The position numbers and the translations under genes were made by a program. The notes beneath the pieces were generated by a model. That model searched no databases and was not told the DNA's origin. It was given only the letters and a program-made list of their open reading frames with translations. From Ulota crispa (lineage: Eukaryota > Streptophyta > Bryopsida > Orthotrichales > Orthotrichaceae): a stretch of DNA of 64,000 bases. This document shows positions 34,811 through 46,294 of the stretch, piece by piece. The stretch lies in assembly GCA_963920765.1 (NCBI GenBank), contig OY987244.1, positions 4,280,501 to 4,344,500 on the forward strand, read 5' to 3'. The first letter of the stretch is position 1; each line of letters begins with the position of its first letter.

Positions 34811-35808
34811 TGAGTTTAGGTCTACTACTTATAAGTTTAGAAAGCTTCAAACTTTAAATGCTGAAGTAAAAGCTCAAATGTAAACCAGTTGTTAGAACTA
34901 GATAACCTCTGATGTTTTTCCTCGATTCATGAGCATTAGTAAAACTTCCAATCATGAAAAAAAAATCCTTCCAGTACATTCCAATAATCGATCGTGCACC
35001 AAACCGCAAAGATTGTCCTTTATATTGTCAAAAGTGCCCACACTCAAGCTCCAAAGAGAACTAGTAGTATTCAACGCCAAATTATGCTGAAAAATCTCAT
35101 TGGTATCTACTAGTGGTCCAAAATCCTCGGTGTGGTTACCCTCAAAGTAATTTGATGAGAGAGACCAATAATACCGGCTCTTAGTTTGAGTTATAAATGT
35201 TCTACTTAGATACCTGCAACTCAAAATCCTCGGTGTGGTTACCCTCAAAGTAGTTTGATGAGAGAGACCAATAATACCGGCTCTTAGTTTGAGTTATAAA
35301 TGTTCTACTTAGATACCTGCAACTATCTAAAAGCTAAGGGCAACCTAACTTGTAATCATCAACAAATTATGTGGTTTATCCGTAATTACTTTCAGATAAC
35401 ACAAATTTAACACAATAAAAAAGGTATCGCCCATAATCAACTTGGCATCACTTCCATAATACGCCCACTCTCAACAATAACACAAAATGAGATCACATTG
35501 GATATCCTTCAGCAATAATATGCGCAAATATGGAAGGTATCATAAACAAAATCCAAAATACAAAGTTTGGATCATCTTTTCCAAACAATAGATAAACATA
35601 AAAGAAAACCTCAACAACCGGCCTAAAAATGTCTAAAGAACAAGCCACTGTTAGTCCACAGGGAAGATCAATTCTTGTTGTTTCTCAAATTGCTTTCCTT
35701 GCAGGCAATTGCCATTCCGTTAGAGTGTTGCGTTTCAAACAAAACTCGTCATCCATACAACGTTTCTCCATGTCCAGCCCCAAAATTATACCCAACAACA
35801 AATAAACG

Positions 35809-35839
<31 letters not shown>

Positions 35840-36428
35840 AACACAACTGGCATACACCTGCAATTGGTGGCAAGTAGTAAAAAAGAAATGTAACAACCTG
35901 CAATCTAATGCCACCTCTTTCTGAAGTCTCTCAATGCTCTAAAAAACTTATAAAGATGAAGAGAAGAGAGTAGGAGAAAAAGAGAAAATAATCTAGAAGA
36001 AAATGTGAGAAACTGTCCAACTCATTTATCAATTGAGTGTCCTAAATCTCATCAAAACCCAAAACAAACTATACCACTATTCTCCTTGGGGTTTTCTGGT
36101 CAATTTTGATATAAAATATGTGAAATTTGGAATTTGGTGCCCAAAACTAACTCAAAAATTGCACTAAAAAGACAAGGCAATTCATTGAAAATCTAGAATG
36201 TTTATAGATTTACAATTTCTGAAGATTTTATAAATGTCCACAAATCTTTGGATTTCAAATTCCCAAAGTGTAACCAATTAGTAGATTTTTGAAATGTGCA
36301 CACACTGAAATTTCAGAGATATTGGATGTTTGTGTAAGGTAGAGTAAAAATCATTTTCTCTAAATGTGAGGATGGATAACAATTGAAAATTCTCCCGAGA
36401 GATCAAAAACGGTTCAATTCCTTGAGAT
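34811..36428. other. intergenic, probably retroelement-derived
   Basis: Likely the untranslated or LTR side of the neighbouring gag remnant, but no LTR boundary is clear. It contains a 103 bp tandem duplication (35119-35324) and a poly(A) tract (35810-35837). Confidence 0.4.
35119..35324. repeat. 103 bp tandem duplication
   Basis: 35119-35221 and 35222-35324 are the same 103 bp unit (CAAAATCCTCGGTGTGGTTA...GATACCTGCAACT), differing by eye at a single base (AGTAATTTG versus AGTAGTTTG). A very recent duplication. Confidence 0.95.
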
Positions 36429-36662
36429 TTAATCCCTAAAGGACATAGCTTGCCACTGTGACTAGTAGAATATGAGGTGTTTTACTTGTATTTGGACTAG
36501 ATTCACACCTTTATTGTATTTGAGATCAACAAAGAAGTCAAAGAATAGACCAAAGCGATTGTAATTAGCTATTTGAGATCCTAGATTAAAACTTCTCACT
36601 GATAGCAAATACAGATTATACGGCAACGTATGTACTATGTCCTATGGTCCTTTAAGGGTTAA
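36429..36662. mobile_element. short TTAA-flanked MITE (234 bp)
   Basis: Begins TTAATCCCTAAAGGACATAG and ends CTATGGTCCTTTAAGGGTTAA: the same kind of end as the 608 family on a much shorter body. The interior is unrelated to the long copies as far as I can see. Confidence 0.65.
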
Positions 36663-36800
36663 AGAGTCGGATGAAAACAACAATGTACAAAAATTCCTAA
36701 ATTGGATGGATGAAAATAACTGAAAGCCTACTTGGGTGCATGGTTTAAATTCTTGGCAAATTTTTGCCAAAAACTTAATTGAATTTGTTCCCAGCGACCA

Positions 36801-37165
36801 TAAGGCTATCTCCACCCGTCTGCTAACCCGCGGCTGGAGCATCGGCCTAGTGGGATGGGGGGACTCTGACCTTTCCCACCCAGCGCCGAGCCGGGGGAGC
36901 GGCTTGTTGGTCGGGAGGTGGTCAGCCCTGCAAATCTCTTGATTATGGCGGGTGGAGACATGAAAATACCAATCTGACTATTCAATAGTATTTGGACAAG
37001 TGTATGACTTTCGTGAACAGTGAACAAGAACTCTAGCGTTGGCGGGCTAAGAATCCGGTCGAGGTGGGTCTGGGCGAGCCACCCTGCTACCCTGCTTCGA
37101 CTCACACCCGACTGCCTGCTGAGTTGTTCCTCCCGGCCGCCAGGCCGGGGTAGAGATGTTCTAAC
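36801..37165. mobile_element. GC-rich MITE-like block
   Basis: A sharp GC-rich island in AT-rich DNA. CTATCTCCACCCGTC at the left is inverted as GGCGGGTGGAGACATG near 36962 and again, worn, as CGGGGTAGAGATG near 37150. This suggests one or two small terminal-repeat elements. Frames of over 100 codons here are products of composition. Confidence 0.45.
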
Positions 37166-37260
37166 ACTATAAATTTTCAGTAGAAAACTGGATGAATTTG
37201 CCAGGTGGCTGCCCAAGAGTGCACCAGATTTGCTAGAATACGGATGAAAAATACTAATAT

Positions 37261-37579
37261 TAAGGTAGGAGCACCCATAAACGTCAAACTAAGGGTTTTG
37301 AACATGATGACTATTAATAAACAGCTAGCAAATTATAGGATCCTATTAGGAACAAAAAAATATAAGAGTTTGCACTTTCAAATGTATTATTTGGATATTG
37401 TGAGAATAAATTATGAATTCTTAAAGAGCAAACTGCCATTGTACCCATAACTACTTTTAAGATTTCATGTTCACATGTTACACATTCTTGTCATTACATC
37501 TATTCACTTCCACAAATTTTCCAAGATTTCAGAAGTAACGGTTATGGGGACACTCACGCTTATAAGTGCTCCTACCTTA
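37261..37579 (+). mobile_element. MITE of the TAAGGTAG family next to the trihelix-gene promoter (319 bp)
   Basis: Ends TAAGGTAGGAGCACCCATAA and TTATAAGTGCTCCTACCTTA, with TA at the edges. The interior matches 9796-10138 in reverse. It ends within about 100 bp of the GC-rich leader of the trihelix-type gene. Confidence 0.82.
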
Positions 37580-37639
37580 ATATAGTATTTGAATGAATGT
37601 GCACTTTTCGTTGATTCTACCCTTTTCTATCCAAATTTT

Positions 37640-38372
37640 CCTTATATGCCGCCATTGGGAGGTGCTTGTCGCGCGACCAGTGGAAAACTTAAAAAAAACA
37701 CCCCACTTGGGTGTGGTGGTCCCGTCTTCCGGGCTGCTGATACGAGCGCATCTGCGACCGGCGCTGTGTCTCCATAACCCCAGCTCCCGGCCGCTCCGCC
37801 TCTTGGCAGCTCCGTCTTCTTCCGGCCGCTCCGCCTCGAAACCCTAGCTGCTGCTGCTCCAGCTCCACCTGCTTCGCCTGCCGACCGCGCGGGGCGCGGC
37901 CTCCCGAAACCCTAGCCGATTCTGCTTCCGGGGTGGCTGGTCGGTGATTCTTTCTGTAACTTAGTTGAGCAGATTTATGGTTCAGTATGTTCTGTTTCTG
38001 ACTCTTTAAATCCGGACTGGCTAGCAGGGATCTAGACAATCTTAAGAAAGTCTTTGTGTCACTTGCAGTTTGGCTGTTTATGGTCCGAATCTAACGAAGT
38101 CTGTTTGTGTTTACATATGTCTTCTAAAGTGGTTAAGAGCATGGGCATGTTTTCAGAATCGTTTCTTTTGTCGATACCACAAGTTCTAGACTCGGAATCG
38201 TTTTTAGCAGCATGTTTAAATATTGTCTGTTCTGTGTACTGTAAATGACATCTAGTGTTCTTCTTCTGGCCACAGGTGGAGATTAAATCAAGCCAAAGCA
38301 AAGTTGGGGTCGAAGCTATCCGGTGTGTTGTTATAGCAGCGTTTTACTTGCTAGCTGCAAGGGGGTCAAGCT
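37640..38372 (+). promoter_or_regulatory. 5' leader of the trihelix-type gene with two telobox motifs
   Basis: A GC- and CT-rich block (37700-37960) with two AAACCCTAG motifs (37839-37847, 37907-37915), a plant leader/promoter element common in growth-related genes. An intron follows, ending CTTCTGGCCACAG at 38275. The next exon starts at 38276 and has no ATG until 38373. The transcription start and first donor site are not fixed. Confidence 0.6.
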
Positions 38373-39964
38373 ATGCAGGTGAGCTTTCTATGGGTTTCGC
38401 TGGAAAGAGTAGATGGATGTGTTGTTGTTGTGGGTGACATGTTATTTTGGGGTGTCGTTCTAGGCTGGTGAGGTACTACTCTTTCTAATACAAATTTTTT
38501 GTACATCTGGAACAATTTTGTCTACCGTTCGGCGCTTTTCTATGTGCGAATGACCTTTGCTGAATACCGATGTGTTGGATGGTGCGAACAGGGAGGTTCA
38601 TGAATGTGTAGAGATTCGAACTCTCGTAGAGTTAAAAAAAACTATCAGAACCGTGGACTCGTCTTGTAGCTCTCAGGTCAGGTCAACAAGGGGTGCAGGT
38701 TCTCATCAACCTGCTCTTTTCCATGCAGCCAAATAGCGGCGAGCATTTGGCTCTCTTCTCACCTGGAGTGCTCGACAGCAACGGTGGCTATGGCGCATGG
38801 GGCGCCCCGAGCTTCAGCGCGCCCATTGTATTCCCTGAGGTGGACCTGAAAACATCAACATCTAGGGGAAAACGCAAGGAGCAACGAAAGGTCTGGAAGG
38901 ATGGCATGCCAATGGAGCAGTTCGACGGCATCCAGGATTACGCATCCGACTTGAACTGGACGGAGACTGGCGAGGTTTGGAAGGATCATCATCACCAGAG
39001 CATGAAGGTGTTGGAGAATCATAATAACACTAATAATAATAATAATAATAATAATACTAGTAGCAAGGGCAAGCACAGGAAGGAGAGGGCGGAAAGCTCC
39101 GATGGGGAGCGAAGAGGCGGCGGTGGTGGTGGTAGTGCCAGGAAGCGCAAGCGCAAGGAGATCGAGACAGCGGTGCCGTGGACGGAGGAGATGGTGAAGT
39201 ATTTATTCGAGACGTACGACGACGTGCACCGCCGGCTCTACATCGAGAGCCGGGGCAAGGTGAAGAACCAGAAGAAGTGGGACCCTATCATCAAGACCAT
39301 GCAGGAGAAGTTCGGCCGCGAGTTCACCAAGAACCAGTGCGAGAGCAAGTACTGGAAGGTCCGCCGGGAGTGCACCAAGTACAAGCTCCGCCTGGAGAAG
39401 CGTGCAGCCGCCCAGCACGACTCCTCCGAGGTCTACCCCGGCAAGGCTGTTCGGGAGCTTCTGAAGCCCAAATTCTACGACGTCTGGCTCCAAGTCGCCG
39501 GGGAAAACTCCTCCCTCATGCCCGAGATCGAAGTCTCCTCCGGCTCTGAGGACGAGATGGTGCCCGACCACCCTCCCAGCAAAGCCTTTGCTGAAGACGA
39601 CATCGCTGCTGTCGAAGGACAGGCTCCAGATGACGGTGAAGCTAGCCACCACCACCACCACCATCGCCACTCCTCCAGCTGCGCCATCGTGCGAGAAATG
39701 CAGCAGCTCATCACAGTCCGGATGGAAGCCTCGGAGAAGCGCGAGGAAGCTCTCAACATCCGTGCCGAGCTCACCATGGAGCTCCTCAGGCAGCACATGG
39801 AGCGCATGGAGCGCACCGGGCTGTCTGGAGAAGACGCTCGACAGCGCCAGCTGCAGATGATCGAGGGCGTCGACAACAAACTCGACAGGCTTGTCAATGG
39901 ACTCAGCACCTTGAACAAAAACATCGGCGCCATCATCGGCAGACTCACTTCCATACAACGATAG
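38373..39964 (+). CDS. trihelix-type (Myb/SANT-like) DNA-binding protein
   Basis: Preferred model: 38373-38378 joined to 38729-39964, giving 413 residues. The leader exon ends ATGCAG before GTGAGC, and the intron ends CTCTTTTCCATGCAG, so M-Q then P-N-S-G follow. If the intron is retained, the ATG at 38723 gives the same protein. Residues 150-222 form a three-helix DNA-binding domain with spaced tryptophans W153 (VPWTEEMVKY), W186 (KKWDPIIKTM) and W211 (NQCESKYWKVRREC), the trihelix signature. Basic stretches near 115-122 and 140-145 (RKRKRK) could be nuclear signals. An asparagine run (104-111) comes from an AAT microsatellite, a histidine run lies near 309-314, and the C-terminus (322-400) is predicted coiled coil. 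It is presumably a nuclear transcription factor. The exact trihelix subclass is unclear. Confidence 0.85.
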
Positions 39965-41148
39965 GATCTAGGAATCCTGTGCTCAAGGACTTTGAAGCTT
40001 TGCAGTTGGAATGTGATTGTTGCTGTTGTAGATACGTTAGAATTGAGGCGACTACGGCCTCAGCTTACACTTGCTGGACATGTCGTATTGATTGTGGAAG
40101 CAGGAAACGGAGAGAATGACGAGGCCACCGGTATGACGATGGCAAGGCCTGCTTTCTCGCCCGTCTGGAAAGGAAATGGAGAGAGTGACGTCGATTAGGT
40201 TACTGGGAACTTGTTATTTTTGCTTTTTGGTTATTTCGTCTATTTCAGTAGGAGTAGTAGTACTTGCTATCTAGGTTCACTTGGTCTAGTTTGTCCATTT
40301 TGTATAACTATCCTGACACAACTCTTGACTCATGTTGGTTTTTAAACCGAAGTTGGAAAGGAGTCACAAAGGGTAGCACTAGTTGCTGAGCTCCATGCAG
40401 CCCAGGTAGTATAATTGCCTCCTATTGGTTAGTCATCCTCTTTGGTCTTTGCACCTAGTTGGAAAAGGAGGCACTAAAAGTAGAAGCATGTGCCATCTAG
40501 TTATCAGGAATAACCATCAAAAAACTCTAGACCTCTAAACTCTGGTCCCAAAACCAGAGTGAATAATGAGTATGTTGACATCGGTCAAAGCTCTGGAGTG
40601 GATTGCCTAGGGTGAGCACAGTGATGCATGGGGAGTATTTCGCATTTGTAGTAGTGCTGTTAATATACTAGTAAGGGATACTGTGTAAAGTAAGGGTTTT
40701 TTTTATTTGCATTTGTAGATTTGGAAAATGGAGGATCTGTAGCAGACCTTTGAGTGTACACTACTCTCCATGATCCTTATTGTATTGCAATGTCACTTTT
40801 GCAGCCGGAGTTAATAAATATCGGATATTGTCTTTATTGATCGTGTGCTTGTCACTTTCCTCGACTTTGGTTTCCTCCTTTGAATTCTTCCTTGGTATGA
40901 GTTTGTACTAGCGTGCTTCCTGGATATGTTGGCTACTGTTCGAGGGGCCAGAGTCCATATACAGGACAAAATGGAGTTTGGGTAGGCTTGTACTATGCTA
41001 TTGGGATTTTTGACCAAGTTGTTTGAACTTTCTTTGTGTGAGACCTTTGTGAAGGCTACGTGGCAATACAATTCTTACTAAAATGTACTGTAGGGTTTTT
41101 AAGTTATGGGTGTTCTATGGATATTTTTCAATCGAGGGGCAGGTTGGC
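39965..41148 (+). other. 3' region of the trihelix-type gene and intergenic
   Basis: No further coding exon is visible. AATAAA at 40813-40818 is a candidate polyadenylation signal. The rest is unremarkable. Confidence 0.45.
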
Positions 41149-41511
41149 CAAGGTGAACTGATCCCCTCATTGCCCTTGGCTGAATGAGGTTGGAAGCTCA
41201 GTCAACTGCTGTATGAGTTTGTGGGGCTAGGGTGACAAAGCTTTGTTTTCATACGTTTTGAGAGTTTTAGAAATTAACCATCAAGAGATTGAATTTGGAA
41301 ATTTTGACTTCACATTTGGATTCAGAGACCCATTATTTAGCTTGGAACCCTGGACAAGGCTATAATTGAACAACAAAAAATAGGGGACAAATTATCACTT
41401 TTATCTTTTTGTGTAAAATTATAAAAAAATTTCACCCTAGCCCAAAAACATGGATGTGCAATGGATAGACTTTGAGGCCCTACGAGGGGCAACGAGGGGT
41501 CAATCCACCCC
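41149..41511 (+). mobile_element. MITE, GGTGAACTGATCCCCTCA family (about 363 bp)
   Basis: Left GGTGAACTGATCCCCTCATT and right AACGAGGGGTCAATCCACCC are imperfect inverted repeats. The interior (CTCAGTCAACTGCTG, GAATTTGGAAATTTTGA, AGCCCAAAAACATGG) reappears reversed at about 60140-60892. Confidence 0.65.
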
Positions 41512-42640
41512 AGCCAGGTAGGTTAGGCATGCCATTTCTCAATGAGCCCTACTAGGACCTCCATGCTTTGATTACTGCACTTCCATGTTTTTGGGCCAAA
41601 TGGAAAAGCTATGTAATTTTACAAACAAGGATAAATGTAATAGTTTTACTCCTATTTTATAGACATACCCACAATCATCCATTTAATAATTCTTCCTTAG
41701 AAACCATATGTTTAAATTTGTGTTTTATAATGTATGAAAGTGGCATTGACTGTTGAGAGGTAGTGAATACATCTACCATCACCCTAAATGCCTAACGCAC
41801 CAAATTCTAGTGCAGAAACCACTAGAATTTGGTACCTCTGACATTTAGGGATTAGTATTGACCAATTAAACAATGAAGATGTTAGCATATGCTAGAATAT
41901 AATCATTTGAGCTTAGGAGCATTTTTATGAAGTGAGCATAGGCCATCTCAACATTGATATTCTTGGCCCTTCATTTTTTATTTTGTTTTTGGAGTAGCGA
42001 CAACTAGTCACCAATGAAATATACCAATGAAATATATTTAGGTTATGTCAATAGAAAGTAATAATCTTTTAGGAGACATTGATGTAAATCATGAATCACA
42101 AATGATATATGAAAACTCTCTCAGAGACCTTTATAAATGGATTTTCTAAATAATTTGGATGTCGAGATGATGAATTATGGTTTTGAACACGTGGATTGGG
42201 TTTCATTGCTCCTTGGCTTCAAAAATATTTTTGTGTTTAGTTTTCCAAGCTTTATGAAAACATACTAGACCTATCTGAACAACATCCACTCAATTCAATA
42301 GTGTATACTAGTTACACTTATTTTTTTGGTACTAGCCGGGAACAACTTGGCATATGGAAATTTTTTGGGTTACAATTAAGATTATAATACATTAAAATTA
42401 TAAACTTCATCACAAATACTAGATTCTATCTCTAAAATTTCCACCCACTATAAATGTAAATCTTAATGCAGAATTGTTGAATGACCTTCTCTTAACAAAG
42501 TGACATTCAATGAGCCAATTGTTTGTTGACATCCACTAACTATTTCTTTGAAAGATTTCAGGTCTTAATTATTTCATTTTAAGGGGTAAAAATTGTGTTT
42601 ACGCCAATGGGGACTGACCACATACAAAAATATACTAAAG
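41512..42640. other. intergenic, AT-rich, with one short hairpin
   Basis: Nothing besides the hairpin at 41782-41850 is recognised. Confidence 0.5.
41782..41850. repeat. 69 bp hairpin with CCCTAAATG ends
   Basis: CCCTAAATG...CATTTAGGG close the structure, and ACCAAATTCTAGTG pairs exactly with CACTAGAATTTGGT around a short loop. The ends resemble those of the 19244 TTAA element, so it may be a minimal relative. Flanks are ATCA and ATTA, not a perfect TTAA. Confidence 0.7.
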
Positions 42641-42956
42641 CTACACTAAATTCTGCATTTAGGTTCCCTCACACTAATTTCTCAACATTCTACACTATAA
42701 TCATATAAAAATACTTATTAGTGGTACAATAATTTTCATCAATTTTTTTTGAAATTTACAAATTTTGAAGGGCTTGACAACAACAATAAAGTTGCTAAAA
42801 AACAAACTAGTGGCAATTAGGTTGTAAACCATGTGAAACATTAACATCTAAAGAGTTGCATATGTCTCCAATTGGTTAAGAAATGACTCATGAGGAAACT
42901 TTTCAAGGTAAGGAAACCTAATTGTGGAGGCAACTTAAATGCACTATTTAGTGTAG
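42641..42956. mobile_element. MITE of the CTACACTAAAT family (316 bp)
   Basis: CTACACTAAATTCTGCATTT at the left and AAATGCACTATTTAGTGTAG at the right are inverted. It belongs with 57605-57901 and the interrupted copy at 8981. Confidence 0.75.
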
Positions 42957-43068
42957 GTAATAAAAAGGGGCTATAGACCACAATTTGATAGTGTAGATGA
43001 ATAGAAGCTTGCATGAACTCCTATGTATGGATTTTTTTTGAGGGAGGCATGCATTGGTAGAAATTGAG

Positions 43069-43458
43069 TAAGGTAGTCGGCTCAAAAACCGACCATGTAA
43101 GGGCTCATTTCCCCTTTTTTAGGGTTTTTTGTGGATGGGAGGATTTTTAGTTCATTTTTTAGGCAAAGAGAAAGAGATGTGGAATGTAACATAAGTTGTT
43201 TCATATTTTTTGGAGCATTTTCAAATTACTTAAGAATTTTCAAAGTGCATGTGTCATAGGTCCCTATTTATGACCCTAGACCTTCCAAGAACCATTCACT
43301 TGTAAGTTGTGAAGAGATTTGGGAAAGCGAGGAGAATGATTGGCTCTTGCAATAAAAAACAACTTTCTTTCATGCATTCAATGACTATAAAAAGACAATT
43401 TAAGAACCACCTCATGTCCATTTCACTAGAATCTATATGGGCGGTTCAAAATGACCAA
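43069..43458 (+). mobile_element. MITE, AAGGGCTC / GGGCGGTTCAAAATGACC family (about 390 bp)
   Basis: Begins TAAGGTAGTCGGCTC and shares a continuous interior with 60180-60566: 'aagggctc', 'gatgggaggatttttag', 'ggaatgtaac', 'cttatgaattttcaaag'-like, and 'gggcggttcaaaatgacc'. The right terminus is lost here but present in the other copy (CTCCTACCTTA). Confidence 0.6.
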
Positions 43459-45000
43459 ACAACTTGCAACTTCGAATCTGGCTGCAAAAAGCCAGAAAAA
43501 AAAACCTTGCTATAGACTATAGTCACTACACAGAGCCAGGCTGCCATTTGAAGAATGAAGATCATTCATCTCAGAATATCACTCATCCATTTGACACCAT
43601 TCATCCATTTGACACCATTCATCATGGTAAGATTTCTAGAATCCACATCGGGAAAGTACCCCCCTACCGCAACACTATTGATGCAATTGCTTGTGTCTGC
43701 AGTATAGATGCAGTATTGAAGCTATATTGCCATTATACTACAAAAGTTAAATTTGTTGCAATATTGCAGCAATTGATACTCTCGCAGTATTGATACAAGT
43801 AGCTATATTGATGCAATACTGCAACATTATTTTTCACTAAAACAAACTTAAATCAATATTGCAAATAAGTAATCATTGATAAAAAATTTGGTTCTAAACA
43901 ATATTGCAAAAGTATTGCAACAATATTGAATGGACCTTTAAAGTGTCTATATAGCCAAGAAGTTAGCGTGCACGTTTGTCAAACACTTTTTGTCTTTCAT
44001 TGCATAAATGGGTTTCCTTTAACTTCAGTATATGAAATGCATCGAGAAAGTACCCCCCCCCTCATTGCAACAGTATTGCATCAACGTCAACGTAATTTCT
44101 ATATTATGTGGTATTGATGCCTAAAACAAGATATAGCTACCAAAGATTCCAAATATGATTTTCACATTTAGCTTAACTGGCTAAAAACAATGCTAATAAG
44201 CCAATTTTTTTGAATTTAATAGTGCAAAGTTCACATGTTTTTTTAGCTGGATAAGTTTTTTGGTAGCAATACTACAAAGTTTAGCCAGTTTATTGTCATA
44301 TTGATTGCAACAATAAATTTAACTAAGAATTGTTTTTGAATGCATATTGCAATTATACAATTTATAATATTTCATTTAAAAAAAAAACAATATTGCACAA
44401 GTACTACAAAAGAAAAGGATTTTGGCACTCTCGCTATACAATGTGGAGGGCCCATACTTCAAAGATGGAGAAGACTCATCGTTCACCTTGGGAGGTGAAG
44501 AATGAGTGCATGTGAAGGTGTTGCCTTCCCAAATGTTATTTAATATATATTTATGAAATTAAATTAAATTTTACTAGCTGACCCTTATGTTATGACTACT
44601 TCTATAAATTTGAGTAGGATGATTCAATTGGTTTGCCAAACCTAATTATAAATTTAAGAATATTTGATTTAATAAATCTTTATTAGACCTCATAGTGGGA
44701 TTGCAAGACTTCTTGGAGGGTATTGTGCAATGGGTTAAAGAAAAAAACATAATCCTTCACAATTCAATGTTTTTTAAACTTAGCAAACTTTGGCAGCCAT
44801 TTTGGAATAGTGAAATAACTTTTTTTAGAAAAATTTGATCATAAGATTTGTTTGATGAGTCAAGTTAACTTTCATTTCCAAGAGTTTTGTTTGAGACTTT
44901 GAACCTCCAATAAAAAATCATGGGCAAATTTCTAAGAAGGGATGAAATGGATATTTTTTTGAACATTTTCAAACACCCTCTCTTAATTTGTACATAACTC
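43459..45000. other. intergenic, rich in ATTGCAATATTG motifs
   Basis: From 43655 to 44100, ATTGCA/CAATATTGCAA motifs recur in both orientations, and GAAAGTACCCCCC occurs twice (43653 and 44046). The same motif builds the hairpin at 46295-46395, so this looks like decayed copies of one family. No gene seen. Confidence 0.45.
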
Positions 45001-45236
45001 TTAACCCCGAAAGGACCAACTATCCCCTCAAGAGACAAATGGGATTTTGGGCACATACTTACAACTAAACTACTTTGTATGATTTTTTGAAATTTTTATG
45101 GAAGATGGGAAATTCAAAGATCTAAGTAAGCATCTAATTTTTTTCTTCACTATGACATTTATTGAAGAAGTTAAAAATAAATTTATGGAAAAATGTCCAC
45201 ATGGGGCATCCCAAAAAATTCTTACAAATTGCATTA

Positions 45237-45311
<75 letters not shown>

Positions 45312-45734
45312 GGTTCTTTAGACTTATACAAAGGTGGGGAACTTTGAATCATCCAATTTTCATTAATGAGATGAAAGTTATGAGGAGTTTTTGTTTGTGG
45401 GGTAGATACGGTTTCTCTTAGAATCACACCCACCCGCAAACAAAAACTCCTCACAACTTTCATCTCATTAATGAAAATTGAATGATTCAAAGCTCCCCAT
45501 CTATATATAATTCTAAAAAACCTATTTCATATCTTCAATTATTTTTCATGCAATTTTAAAGAATTTTTTGGGCTGCCCAATTTGGATATTTTTTCAAAAA
45601 TTTGTTTTTAACTTGTTCAATAAATGTCAAAATGAAGAAAAAATTAGATGCCCACGTAGATCTTTGAATTCCCCATCTTCCATGCCCAAAATCCCATTTG
45701 TCCCCCAAAGGGAACTTGGTTCTTAAGGGGTTAA
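45001..45734. mobile_element. foldback derivative of the TTAA family with (TA)n centre (734 bp)
   Basis: Both ends carry the left part of the 608 family: TTAACCCCGAAAGGACCAAC at the left and its inverted counterpart ending TTCTTAAGGGGTTAA at the right. The arms run inward through GATGAAAGTTATGAGGAG (left) and CTCCTCACAACTTTCATCTC (right), meeting near 45425. The whole element is thus a long inverted repeat. The left arm is lengthened by a (TA)n run at 45240-45305. Confidence 0.85.
45240..45305. repeat. (TA)n microsatellite, about 33 units
   Basis: An uninterrupted TA run inside the left arm of the foldback element. Frames across it give only Ile-Tyr repeats and are not genes. Confidence 0.98.
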
Positions 45735-45940
45735 TTCAAATATCAAAATCTGAAATGAGTTTTTTTAAATGAAAGTTGACTTAATTTTACAACTATTTGT
45801 AGTCCAAAGTTTTCTGAATTTTTTGTTCTACTATGCTAAAATGGCTTCTAAAATATGTTGATTTTACAAATCAAACAAAGGAGACTTAGAGAAACTAGCT
45901 AAATACCATTTTAAAATCACGTAAGTTCATTGATGTGATT

Positions 45941-46120
45941 ACATGGTGCAATGGCAGAGTACTGTCACTTCCACTTCCAAGGTGTAAGGTTTCGATCTCG
46001 ATGCCTGGTACTTTGGCTTGAGTGACTAGAGTGATGAGCTGGCTTGCATCCAGCGACTTGTGTGGTGAGCTGGCTTGAAGGTTGTCTACATGCGTGGCAT
46101 GAAGATCTTTTTATTGAATT
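45941..46120 (+). mobile_element. tRNA-derived SINE candidate
   Basis: TGGTGCAATGGCAGAGTACTG resembles a polymerase III A box region, and GGTTTCGATCTC about 35 bases on resembles a B box with one extra T. The segment between looks like a worn tRNA arm. A short body with GTGATGAGCTGGCTTG repeated as GTGGTGAGCTGGCTTG follows, ending in T/A-rich sequence. No target duplication was identified. It is too degenerate to be a working tRNA gene. Confidence 0.5.
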
Positions 46121-46294
46121 ATTTTAATTATAAATAAATTGCAGTAACGCTAATTCATCACTATACTGTAGGGACGTCCTTTTTCCCCAATGATTATTTG
46201 ATATTGAAATGTACCTCTCTCTTTACTATATCAATACTGTTTAACTATATACTATGCAATATTGTCTAGATATAATAACATTATTGCATGAAGT

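Noticed and set aside
36806..37216. 136-codon minus-strand frame in a GC-rich island
   Set aside because: The island has terminal inverted repeats and looks like a MITE. The frame is open because of its composition.
39203..39958. Frames of 251 and 159 codons on the minus strand across the trihelix gene
   Set aside because: They are antisense shadows of a GC-rich coding exon whose plus strand encodes a recognisable DNA-binding domain.
45098..45490. Frames encoding Ile-Tyr repeats
   Set aside because: They come from the (TA)n microsatellite.
45941..46015. Functional tRNA gene
   Set aside because: A- and B-box-like motifs exist, but the arms do not fold into a proper cloverleaf and the B box has an extra base. 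A SINE is more likely.
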